From Anaerolineales bacterium (GTDB lineage Bacteria; Chloroflexota; Anaerolineae; Anaerolineales; Villigracilaceae), in the NCBI GenBank assembly GCA_020060625.1, contig JAGUZU010000099.1, positions 1 through 64,000 of the forward strand: a stretch of DNA of 64,000 nucleotides, in the 5' to 3' direction. The notes below the pieces were generated by a model that was not told the DNA's origin, did not search any database, and saw only the letters and a list, made by a program, of their open reading frames with translations. This document shows positions 25,158 through 32,267 of this stretch, piece after piece (positions within the stretch are counted from its first letter, which is position 1; the number at the start of each line of letters is the position of its first letter). The translations under genes were made by a program, and so were the position numbers.

Positions 25158-26450
25158 ATGAGCGTCAATCCTTTCACCTTCGGCAACCCCATCAAAGACC
25201 CCGCCCGTTTTTGCGGGCGCGAAGCGGACATCCGCCAGATCACGAACCGCCTGCTTTCGTCGGCGCACGAGTCCACTTCGATCATCGGCGAGAGGCGCAT
25301 CGGCAAGACCTCCCTGCTGTATCACCTCTCCGATCCCAAGGTCAGCGCGCGGCTGGGACTCACATCCGATAAATTCTGCATGGTTTATGCCGATTTCCAG
25401 GGTCTGACCGATATCACCCCCACGCGCTTCTGGCAGCGCGTGCTCAAAAAGATGTCCCGTTCCATTTGCGACGAGAGCCTGAAGCCCGCCATCGAGGAAC
25501 TGAGCGGACGGGAGACCTTCGACCTGTTCGACCTCGAAGACCTGTTCGAGTCCACGCAAGACAAAGGGCTGACCGTCGTCCTGATGCTCGACGAATTCGA
25601 ACACGTCACACAGAATCCCAACTTCAAGGGCGATTTCTTCGGCGGACTACGCGCGCTTGCCATCCATCACGGCGTGGCTTTGCTCCCCGCCACCCGCCGC
25701 GAACTGGTTGATTTATGTCATTCGGATGAGATCAAGGGCTCGCCTTTCTTCAATATTTTTGCCAACATCGTCCTGCGCCCCTTCCCCGCCAAAGATGCCG
25801 CGTCTCTCGTGAACGGATACCTGTCCAGCCTCGAGGAGGCTTTTTCTCCCGAAGAGCGCGAGTTCATCCTGCGCCTCGGCGGCGGGCAGCCCTTCTTCCT
25901 TCAGATTGCCGGGCATTACCTTGTGGACGCGAAATCGCAGGGCTTGAGTGCGCGTCCGCTTTTCGAACGCGCCATCACGGACTTCGACCAGCAAGCCGAC
26001 CCGCACTTCAACTATCTCTGGAATCACTGCACGGAAAGCGAAAAGATTACCCTGCTGGGTATCCTTGCGCTCAACCACGAAAAAGCCAAAAGGAGAGAAT
26101 CGCACGCGGAACGCCTGAAAAAGATGAATTCGCGCGCGCACCTCGATGTGGTCACACTTGCCAAACGCGGGCTTGTAACGGAAACAGACGGGAAATATTC
26201 ACTGTTTTCCCCCAGTCTCGAACGCTGGGTCCTGCGCGAGATCATGACCGCCCCCGGCGAAGAAGAGTCCCCTGCCAGTGTGGACGAATGGCTGCGCGGC
26301 GGCGGGCGCGAAAAAATGCAACGCGCCAAAGGCGTCCTGCCGAAGATTAAAAAGAAATATTGGGCAATTGCCAGTAATATTCTGACGGAAGTTTCCTTTG
26401 AACTCATCGGAGCCACAGTCTTTGAGATTTTGCTCAAGTCACTGGTGTAA
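25158..26450 (+). CDS. P-loop ATPase, paralogue of the upstream ATPase domain
   Basis: This 430-aa protein has an N-terminus 'NPFTFGNPIKDPARFCGREADI' and Walker A GERRIGKTS (Lys50), which correspond to the ATPase part of the 1563-aa protein; Walker B is VVLMLDEFEH. A winged-helix-like region ('SRAHLDVVTLAKRGLVTETDGKYSLFSPSLERWVLREI') follows at about residues 325-365. The C-terminal 50 residues are basic then hydrophobic ('ILTEVSFELIGATVFEILLKSLV') and may associate with the membrane or a partner. It begins 9 bp after the upstream gene, so the two are co-transcribed and may hetero-oligomerise. Its function is not known; STAND-type signalling ATPases are the closest comparison. Confidence 0.8.
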   Translation: MSVNPFTFGNPIKDPARFCGREADIRQITNRLLSSAHESTSIIGERRIGKTSLLYHLSDPKVSARLGLTSDKFCMVYADFQGLTDITPTRFWQRVLKKMSRSICDESLKPAIEELSGRETFDLFDLEDLFESTQDKGLTVVLMLDEFEHVTQNPNFKGDFFGGLRALAIHHGVALLPATRRELVDLCHSDEIKGSPFFNIFANIVLRPFPAKDAASLVNGYLSSLEEAFSPEEREFILRLGGGQPFFLQIAGHYLVDAKSQGLSARPLFERAITDFDQQADPHFNYLWNHCTESEKITLLGILALNHEKAKRRESHAERLKKMNSRAHLDVVTLAKRGLVTETDGKYSLFSPSLERWVLREIMTAPGEEESPASVDEWLRGGGREKMQRAKGVLPKIKKKYWAIASNILTEVSFELIGATVFEILLKSLV

Positions 26451-26482
26451 TGTAAAGCCCCCAAACAGAGAAAAAATTAACA

Positions 26483-27292
26483 TCACCAAACCCCTGCCGC
26501 TTCTGGCGCACTCTCCCTCGGCTGTAACTGAATCGCTTTCTTTTTGCAGACCGCCCTGCAAACTCCGCATCCATAACACGCCGCCGGGTCTATCGTCACC
26601 TTTTTGTTATTGGACGAATAGCGGATCGCCCCGTACTGACACTGGTGCATACACAATCGGCAACCGTTGCACGCATCCGGCGAGACTTCCGCCACCCATT
26701 CGGCGCGGAACATGACCGGGTAATCTTTACGGGCGTGCGTGATGCGGTACGCCATGCAGTCCTGGTCGCAGTTGCACAAGCCGCCGATGAACGGGGTTTT
26801 GAACGTCCACACTGAATGGACCAATCCTTCCTTATCCAGCTTGCGGATGGAGTCGAGCGCCTCTTCCTTCGTTAGCGTTTCGAGGCTGAATGAGTCGTCG
26901 AGCGAGTCCGTCAGTTGCTTGTCCATCGTCAAGCCGTAGCAGTAACGCGCGTTCATATTGCCTGTGGTCACGCGCCGGCACACGCAGGGAAGTCTCACCG
27001 CGCCCTGCACCATCGTCTCGAAGATTTTCTCAACATCCTCCATCGGCACGACCTGCCCGTAATGGTCTTCCTTTTGCATGTGGGTCAAGACCGGCTTGGC
27101 GAGTTTCATCAACGGCGTGCGGCGGACTTTGTCCAGTTGTTTGATGCTCTTGGGAACGCGCTTATGAAATCCGTTCAGGAACTCCGCCGCATACTCGCGC
27201 CGCTTATTCTGGTCGAGCAGTTCTTGCGAATAATTTTTCATGGTGAGGTACCACTTCTCCCCCTCCCCGTGCTGGGTGCAGAATTCACACAT
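26483..27292 (-). CDS. 4Fe-4S ferredoxin-domain protein
   Basis: This 269-aa protein has two clustered [4Fe-4S] motifs near the C-terminus, CNGCRLCMHQC and CYGCGVCRAVC, the pattern of a bacterial 2[4Fe-4S] ferredoxin. Further cysteines occur at the N-terminus (MCEFC), in 'LPCVCRR' and in 'GLCNCDQDC', suggesting an additional cluster or metal site. The middle is helical and unassigned. It probably acts as an electron carrier or a subunit of a redox enzyme in the cytoplasm. It diverges from the radical SAM gene, which needs low-potential electrons, so a partnership is conceivable but unproven. Confidence 0.8.
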   Translation of the reverse strand: MCEFCTQHGEGEKWYLTMKNYSQELLDQNKRREYAAEFLNGFHKRVPKSIKQLDKVRRTPLMKLAKPVLTHMQKEDHYGQVVPMEDVEKIFETMVQGAVRLPCVCRRVTTGNMNARYCYGLTMDKQLTDSLDDSFSLETLTKEEALDSIRKLDKEGLVHSVWTFKTPFIGGLCNCDQDCMAYRITHARKDYPVMFRAEWVAEVSPDACNGCRLCMHQCQYGAIRYSSNNKKVTIDPAACYGCGVCRAVCKKKAIQLQPRESAPEAAGVW

Positions 27293-27379
27293 GGCTGCCT
27301 CCTGTTTGATTCAGTATAGCCACGCGTTGGAGACTTTTCCAGTGACGTTGTTCCTTGCTTTTTTCCTCTCCCTCCCATC

Positions 27380-27408
27380 TTGCAATTTTAGAACATATAT
27401 TCTATAAT
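27380..27408 (+). promoter_or_regulatory. Promoter of the radical SAM gene, probably leaderless
   Basis: TTGCAA (27380-27385), 17-base spacer and TATAAT (27403-27408), then six bases to the ATG at 27415. No ribosome-binding site is seen. Confidence 0.7.
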
Positions 27409-27414
27409 CAATTC

Positions 27415-28626
27415 ATGAACGCACTTGATACCCTCGTCGAACTCTCCAGCCAGATGACCTTGGAACACGCCGAGGAATCGCGTGGTGGTCTTAACTACTC
27501 AACGACCAAAACTACCGAACCAGCCAAACCTGGCTGCTATTCCCCCAAATCTCGCTCTGAGTTTACCGAGCGAGAGCAACGCGCCGCCTTCGTCCACCCG
27601 GCGCAACTGCCAAACGGCAAAAGCATCCAACTGCTCAAGACTCTGCTTTCCTCTGCCTGTGAACGGGATTGTTTCTACTGCCCATTCAGGGCGGGGCGAG
27701 ATTTCCGCCGCGCCACCTTCAAGCCCGATGAATTCGCCGGGCTGTTCAGCAAAATGAATCAGAGTGGATTCGCTCAGGGTGTTTTCCTCAGTTCCGGCAT
27801 TGCGGCAGGAGGCGTCCGCACGATGGACAAGCTGCTCGACACTGCCGACATCCTCCGCAAAACGCACGGCTTCACAGGCTATCTGCATCTCAAGATCATG
27901 CCCGGCTCCGAGAAGGCGCAGGTCTATCGCGCCATGCAGCTTGCCGACCGCGTCTCGGTCAACCTTGAAGCGCCCAGCACCGAACGCCTCGCCAAACTCG
28001 CGCCGCATAAAGTTTTCATCGAAGAGTTGCTTCGCCCATTGCGCTGGGTCGAAGAGATTCGCCGCACTGTCCCCGCTCATAAATTTTGGAATGGCAAATA
28101 TCCATCCACGGTCACGCAGTTCGTAGCGGGCGGCGCGGATGAAAGTGATCTTGAATTGCTCAACACCACCCAATGGCTGATGAAAAACGTCCGCCTCAAA
28201 CGCGCCTACTTCTCCGCCTTCCATCCCATTCTCGATACGCCCCTCGAAAACAAACCCGCCGTGAACCCCATGCGCGAGCATCGACTCTACCAAGCCTCGT
28301 TTTTGTTACGTGACTATGGCTTCGAACTTGAAGACCTGCCCTTTTCTTCGGATGAAAACCTTCCGCTTCACACCGACCCGAAACTTGCGTGGGCGCAAAT
28401 GAACCTGGTCCACGCTCCAGTTGAAGTCAACCTAGCCGACAAGCAGCAACTGATGAAGATACCCGGCATCGGCATCAAAGGCGCGGAATCCATTCTCTCC
28501 GCAAGGCGCATCAGCAAACTGCGAAATTTATCTTCATTGAAAAAACTTGGCGTCATCGCCGAACGCGCAGCACCATACGTCTTACTCGATGGACGTAAAG
28601 CAGCAGTTCAAATGAATCTATTTTGA
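27415..28626 (+). CDS. Radical SAM protein with C-terminal helix-hairpin-helix
   Basis: This 403-aa protein has the radical SAM cluster motif CxxxCxxC at Cys82, Cys86 and Cys89 ('ACERDCFYCPF'), followed by a TIM-barrel-like region ('GVFLSSGIAAGGVRTMDKLLDTADILRK', 'VSVNLEAPSTERLAKLAPHK'). Near the C-terminus lies a helix-hairpin-helix DNA-binding motif, 'LMKIPGIGIKGAESILSARR'. This layout is that of the radical SAM proteins annotated as putative DNA modification/repair enzymes; the reaction is not established. ATG 27415 is chosen because a TTGCAA/TATAAT promoter ends 6 bases before it, so the mRNA is probably leaderless; the frame upstream includes the promoter. Confidence 0.88.
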   Translation: MNALDTLVELSSQMTLEHAEESRGGLNYSTTKTTEPAKPGCYSPKSRSEFTEREQRAAFVHPAQLPNGKSIQLLKTLLSSACERDCFYCPFRAGRDFRRATFKPDEFAGLFSKMNQSGFAQGVFLSSGIAAGGVRTMDKLLDTADILRKTHGFTGYLHLKIMPGSEKAQVYRAMQLADRVSVNLEAPSTERLAKLAPHKVFIEELLRPLRWVEEIRRTVPAHKFWNGKYPSTVTQFVAGGADESDLELLNTTQWLMKNVRLKRAYFSAFHPILDTPLENKPAVNPMREHRLYQASFLLRDYGFELEDLPFSSDENLPLHTDPKLAWAQMNLVHAPVEVNLADKQQLMKIPGIGIKGAESILSARRISKLRNLSSLKKLGVIAERAAPYVLLDGRKAAVQMNLF

Positions 28627-28648
28627 TCAACGAGTTAATAACAAGCAC

Positions 28649-28687
28649 ATAAAAACATCATTCAATAACGTTGAATGATGTTTTTAT
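28649..28687. terminator. Bidirectional intrinsic terminator
   Basis: ATAAAAACATCATTCAA (28649-28665) and its exact reverse complement (28671-28687) flank the loop TAACG, with T-runs on both strands. It ends the radical SAM gene, and the tandem repeat starts within its right end. Confidence 0.88.
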
Positions 28688-28876
28688 AGTATTGCTCTGT
28701 AAAAACTATGCCTACCACGAAGATTTTGCGCGTAGGTCGGATTGCCAATCCGACTTACTTTGGTTGCGGCTGCAAGCCGCGTTATAGTATTGCTCTGTAA
28801 AAACTATGCCTACCGCGAAGATTTTGCGCGTAGGTCGGATTGCCAATCCGACTTACTTTGGCTGCGGCTTGCCGCG
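28684..28876. repeat. Two tandem copies of a 98-bp repeat
   Basis: Copy 1 (28684-28781) and copy 2 (28782-28876) both begin TTATAGTATTGCTCTG and are nearly identical; copy 2 is 3 bases shorter near its end. Each contains the hairpin GTCGGATTG / CAATCCGAC and a GCGGCT / AGCCGC stem. No ORF with a plausible start lies in them. They fill most of the 367-bp gap before the SET-domain gene. Confidence 0.9.
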
Positions 28877-28993
28877 TTATGTATAATCGCATCAATCTTA
28901 AAATATCAAACTCCTACACAATTAACCTTGTAATTATTTTTATTATGACTATACTAATCATCATCATTTACAAAACAACAAAGGAGAGATGAA

Positions 28994-29485
28994 ATGACAA
29001 CGACACTTACGATGGAAAAATTATCCATCAAGACTGAAAACAAATTCAGGACTCTGATCACAAAACAAAATTATAAGAAAGGCGAAGTGATCTGCGCAAT
29101 CCCCAGTGAAGATGTGCGCGATAAACCCAATCGCTACACAGTGCAGATCGGTCACGAAAAGCATACACATGTCGGCAAACTCGCCGCGTTGAATCACTCG
29201 TGCGACCCGAACGTCATTCTCGACACCGAGAACATGGAAATGGTCGCAGCGCGCGACATCGAAAAGGGAGAGGAACTTTACTTCTTCTACCCCTCCACCG
29301 AATGGCAGATGGATGCGCCGTTCATTTGCCTCTGCGGCTCTGCCAATTGCATCAACGTGGTGGCGGGCGCGCGCTTCCTGCCTTTGTCCACGCTTGAGCG
29401 CCACTATCTCAACCCGCACATCCGCGAGATGATGATCGAACTGCTCAACAATACACAGCACAATCTCGAAAAAATAAAAGAATAG
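28994..29485 (+). CDS. SET-domain protein
   Basis: This 163-aa compact SET-domain protein has the hallmark 'NHSCDPNV' (Asn67-Val74), which forms part of the S-adenosylmethionine site. It also has a following Tyr-rich strand 'ELYFFYP' (catalytic Tyr candidates) and a post-SET-like cysteine cluster CLCGSANC (Cys112, Cys114, Cys119). SET proteins methylate lysines; bacterial targets are largely unknown. It has a clear AAAGGAGAG site 6 bases before ATG 28994 and its own terminator, so it is monocistronic. The gene may be of eukaryotic or shared-ancestral origin; base composition is not obviously unlike the surroundings. Confidence 0.88.
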   Translation: MTTTLTMEKLSIKTENKFRTLITKQNYKKGEVICAIPSEDVRDKPNRYTVQIGHEKHTHVGKLAALNHSCDPNVILDTENMEMVAARDIEKGEELYFFYPSTEWQMDAPFICLCGSANCINVVAGARFLPLSTLERHYLNPHIREMMIELLNNTQHNLEKIKE

Positions 29486-29494
29486 GCAGCACAC

Positions 29495-29528
29495 AAAAAA
29501 ATCCGAAGCTATAGATTCGGATTTTTTT
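29495..29528. terminator. Bidirectional intrinsic terminator
   Basis: AAAAAAATCCGAA (29495-29507) pairs with its exact inverse (29516-29528) across an 8-base loop, with seven T on one strand and, by symmetry, on the other. It serves the convergent SET gene and the gene at 29530-29952. Confidence 0.92.
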
Positions 29529-29529
29529 G

Positions 29530-29952
29530 TTACAACTTCTGATGCAGCGCCAGTAATTTATAAGCGCTCGACCAGGGTTTCCCCAATCGGTGATTATCAG
29601 AGACCTCGATCTTGCTAAACTTCTGCGCGATGGAAGGCAGCATGGTCGCAATGGTTGCCCAGTCGTCCGATAAAACCGCATCCTTCAACTTTGCAGCGTA
29701 TTGCCCCGCCCACATCCATTCCATGCGGAACTTGTCGGCTTTCACCCAATAATCGCGCTTCTCCCACGCCGCCACCGAAGAGTCAATACCCTCCGCAATG
29801 GATTGCAGCGCCAGCGCGATGAACGCCGCCTGGTCTTTCGTTTCCGGCGTTACCTGATTTTGTTTCGCCAATTCGCGAATACACAACACTATCGACTTTG
29901 TCAAACGGGTTCTTTCTTTTCCTACAGAATCGGGGTTGATCACACGGCTCAA
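29530..29952 (-). CDS. Conserved-looking hypothetical protein
   Basis: I do not recognise this 140-aa protein. It is mostly helical: 'KERTRLTKSIVLCIRELAKQ', 'DQAAFIALALQSIAEGIDSSVAAWEKRDYWVKADKFRMEWMWAGQYAAKLKDAVL'. It has no signal peptide or transmembrane helix and few cysteines. The start is taken as TTG at 29952, with GGAG seven bases upstream; a GTG three codons in is the alternative. It is convergent with the SET-domain gene across a shared terminator and divergent from the polyprenyl synthase gene. Confidence 0.65.
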   Translation of the reverse strand: MSRVINPDSVGKERTRLTKSIVLCIRELAKQNQVTPETKDQAAFIALALQSIAEGIDSSVAAWEKRDYWVKADKFRMEWMWAGQYAAKLKDAVLSDDWATIATMLPSIAQKFSKIEVSDNHRLGKPWSSAYKLLALHQKL

Positions 29953-30098
29953 GATAAATCTCCAAATTTGGTATCTGCTGCAAGTGCGCGATTATACCGC
30001 CAGTTTTGATGTTCTTCGGATAAAATATCATCTCGTTTCGATAAGCGCCCTCCCCTCTTCGGGCAATCGAAATAAATCCACGATACAGGGAACGGCTC

Positions 30099-31136
30099 AT
30101 GGCTTCAGATATTCAGGCATCCATGTTGGAGGAGATCGAAAAAGAATTAAAGCGGCAGGTTGCGCGATTGGACCAGCCGCGCATTGCAAACTTTCACGAA
30201 ATGTTGACTTATCACATGGGCTGGACGGGCGAAGGTTCTGGTCCGCTCGTCACGGGGAAACGGCTTCGTCCGTTGTTGACTTTGTTGGCGCTTTCTTCTT
30301 GCAGTGAGTTGAATGAGGAGGGTAACGGTGTGGTAAATTGGCTACACGCAATTTCAGCGGCTGCCTCCATTGAATTAATTCACAATTTTTCGCTTGTTCA
30401 TGATGATATTCAGGATAATTCCAGTCTTCGAAGAGGCAGGCAAACGGTTTGGGCGAAATGGGGAGCGCCAATGGCAATAAACGTCGGCGATGCGCTTTTT
30501 GTCATTGCCAATCAAGCCATTGGCGACCTTGCGGAACATTATCCTTCCGAAATTGTTGTCCGCGCAACGCGGATATTAAGCGATTGCTGCCTTGAACTTA
30601 CAAAAGGTCAGTTTTTGGATATGTCTTATGAAGGCAGGACAGATATTGGAATTGAGGAGTACTGGCCCATGATTGCCGGGAAGACCTCTGCCCTGCTCTC
30701 TGCTTGTACCCACATTGGCGCCCTTCTTGGCTACGCGAAGGGCGAAAAACTGGAAGCTTTTCGCTTATTTGGGTATCACCTTGGGCTGGCGTTTCAGGTG
30801 CAGGATGACATTCTCGGAATCTGGGGTGACGAACTGGTAACCGGAAAATCCGCCGCGAGCGATCTTGTCGAAGGAAAAAACTCATTGCCTGTATTGTTTG
30901 CCCTCGAAAAGAACGGACCGTTCGCAAACCGATGGAGGCAAGGGCGCATCGCGCCGGAAGAGGTAAACGAAGCCGCCGCCCTGCTCGAAAAAGAAGGCGG
31001 CAGAGAATATGCGGAGAAGGTCTCCGAAGCGGAAACAAAGAAGGCGCTTGGATTCCTGGAGCAAGCCAACCCGCAGGGAGAGGCGGGCAGGATCATTCTG
31101 GAGATTTCAAACAGGCTTCTTAAACGGGAGCAGTAA
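30099..31136 (+). CDS. Polyprenyl (geranylgeranyl/farnesyl) diphosphate synthase
   Basis: This 345-aa trans-isoprenyl diphosphate synthase elongates allylic diphosphates with isopentenyl diphosphate, for quinones, carotenoids or lipids. The first Asp-rich motif is DDIQD (Asp102-Asp106), followed by 'NSSLRRGRQTVW'; the second is 'QDDILGIWGD' (Asp236, Asp237) with 'GKSAASDLVEGKNSLPVLFALEK'. The residues upstream of the first motif are small ('HNFSLVHDD'), but product chain length is not safely predictable. ATG 30099 has ACAGGGAA about 6-10 bases upstream. It stands alone between the unknown protein gene and the tRNA. Confidence 0.92.
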   Translation: MASDIQASMLEEIEKELKRQVARLDQPRIANFHEMLTYHMGWTGEGSGPLVTGKRLRPLLTLLALSSCSELNEEGNGVVNWLHAISAAASIELIHNFSLVHDDIQDNSSLRRGRQTVWAKWGAPMAINVGDALFVIANQAIGDLAEHYPSEIVVRATRILSDCCLELTKGQFLDMSYEGRTDIGIEEYWPMIAGKTSALLSACTHIGALLGYAKGEKLEAFRLFGYHLGLAFQVQDDILGIWGDELVTGKSAASDLVEGKNSLPVLFALEKNGPFANRWRQGRIAPEEVNEAAALLEKEGGREYAEKVSEAETKKALGFLEQANPQGEAGRIILEISNRLLKREQ

Positions 31137-31176
31137 ACGGGTCGAAGCGGGAGGCGCGGGCAAATCATCCTCAGGC

Positions 31177-31206
31177 TTGACACGCCTTTTCCGCCTGGCG
31201 TATAAT
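31177..31206 (+). promoter_or_regulatory. Consensus promoter of tRNA-Gly
   Basis: TTGACA (31177-31182) and TATAAT (31201-31206) with an 18-base spacer, 15 bases before the tRNA. Confidence 0.85.
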
Positions 31207-31221
31207 CTTCGCACCAACCAT

Positions 31222-31293
31222 GCGGGTGTAGTTCAGTGGTAGAACGCATGCTTCCCAAGCATGATATCGTGGGTTCGAATCCCATCACCCGCT
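31222..31293 (+). tRNA. tRNA-Gly (anticodon CCC)
   Basis: The cloverleaf is complete. The acceptor arm GCGGGTG pairs with CACCCGC (31286-31292). The D-arm is GTTC...GAAC, the anticodon stem is CATGC/GCATG with loop TTCCCAA (anticodon CCC), and the T-arm is GTGGG-TTCGAAT-CCCAT. The discriminator base is T, as usual for tRNA-Gly. The 3' CCA is not encoded. Confidence 0.96.
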
Positions 31294-31297
31294 CTTC

Positions 31298-31329
31298 AAA
31301 AAGCCGAGGAAATGCATGCCTCGGCTTTT
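31298..31329 (+). terminator. Terminator of the tRNA gene
   Basis: AAAAGCCGAGG (31299-31309) pairs with CCTCGGCTTTT (31319-31329), followed by C and no long T-run beyond the four paired T. Confidence 0.85.
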
Positions 31330-31394
31330 CGTTACTGCAAACTATATTGTAAGGTAGCTGTTATGCTGATACTTCCCGCGTAAAAGTAAAATTC

Positions 31395-31808
31395 ATGACG
31401 GAGTCTGTGAACCTAATGCCTGAACTCAAAAGAGGAACCATCCTCTATGTGGAAGATAATCCGGACAACCGGAACCTGATTCGCAGGGTGCTCAATGCGG
31501 AGGGGTTCTCCGTTGTCGAGGCGGTCAATGCAAAGGAAGCCATTGACAAGCTCGAAAGCGCCCGTATCGACCTGATCCTGATGGACATCAACATGCCGGA
31601 CATGGACGGTTACACATTGACAGCCGAAATAAAGAAAATGGAAAAGTTTTCCAAAGTCCCCATTGTGGCAGTAACGGCAAACGTGATGAGAGGAGATCGC
31701 GAAAAATCGCTTGAAGCGGGATGCGACGGCTATATTCAAAAGCCGATTGACATCGACACGCTTTCCCAACAGATCGAGCGGTTTATCACAAGGAGAACCA
31801 ATGCCTGA
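31395..31808 (+). CDS. Stand-alone receiver-domain protein (DivK/CheY-like)
   Basis: This is a single response-regulator receiver domain with no output domain, 137 aa from the first ATG or 130 aa from the ATG at 31416. The acidic pair and phospho-acceptor are in 'ILYVEDN' and 'LILMDINMPDMDGY'; conserved Thr ('AVTAN') and Lys ('IQKPID') complete the site. Neither start has a well-placed ribosome-binding site, so the exact start is uncertain. It is the first gene of the plus-strand signalling run ending at 63792, and overlaps the next receiver gene by 8 bp. It most likely takes phosphate from the hybrid kinase at 58452, passing it to a partner by protein contact. Confidence 0.9.
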   Translation: MTESVNLMPELKRGTILYVEDNPDNRNLIRRVLNAEGFSVVEAVNAKEAIDKLESARIDLILMDINMPDMDGYTLTAEIKKMEKFSKVPIVAVTANVMRGDREKSLEAGCDGYIQKPIDIDTLSQQIERFITRRTNA

Positions 31809-32259
31809 CCAAGACCAAACACCTGCTGTTTCGGATACGCAACCCCTTCGCAAACCCACCATTCCCAAGGATGCGGCCGTGCTTGTGGTTGAAGATAATG
31901 TCTCCAATTTCGTTTTGATCGCGCGCATGTTGGGATATCTGGGCATTCATTGTGAGTGGAAGACTTCGGGGTACGAAGTTGTGGAATACGCCGACACCTT
32001 GCCGCGCCTCGACCTGATACTTATGGATATTCGCCTGCCTTACGAAGACGGATACGGCGCATTAAAGAAAATCCGCGCGTCAGACCGCTTCAAATCCGTG
32101 CCGATCATTGCGGTAACCGCCGAAGCCAGCATGGAACAGATGAAAAAAGCCCGGGAATCGGGCTTTGACGGCTTCCTCGGCAAACCGCTCGATCCTGATC
32201 GTTTTCCAGATCAAATACGCCGCATCCTGAGTGGGGAACCGGTTTGGGAGTTTAGTTAA
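31801..32259 (+). CDS. Stand-alone receiver-domain protein with Pro/Thr-rich N-terminus
   Basis: This 152-aa protein has a flexible N-terminal tail of about 28 residues (rich in Pro, Thr, Gln) followed by a receiver domain: 'VLVVEDN', 'LILMDIRLPYEDGYG' with the phospho-Asp, 'AVTAEAS' and 'FLGKPLDP'. No output domain. ATG 31801 has AAGGAGAA about 6 bases upstream and overlaps the end of the preceding receiver gene. Two consecutive receiver-only proteins suggest a phosphorelay or a phosphate sink serving the large receptor cluster that follows. Confidence 0.92.
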   Translation: MPDQDQTPAVSDTQPLRKPTIPKDAAVLVVEDNVSNFVLIARMLGYLGIHCEWKTSGYEVVEYADTLPRLDLILMDIRLPYEDGYGALKKIRASDRFKSVPIIAVTAEASMEQMKKARESGFDGFLGKPLDPDRFPDQIRRILSGEPVWEFS

Positions 32260-32267
32260 ATTTATAA

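Noticed and set aside
28684-28876. Possible CRISPR array
   Set aside because: The units are 98 bp, directly adjacent without unique spacers, and no cas gene is near.
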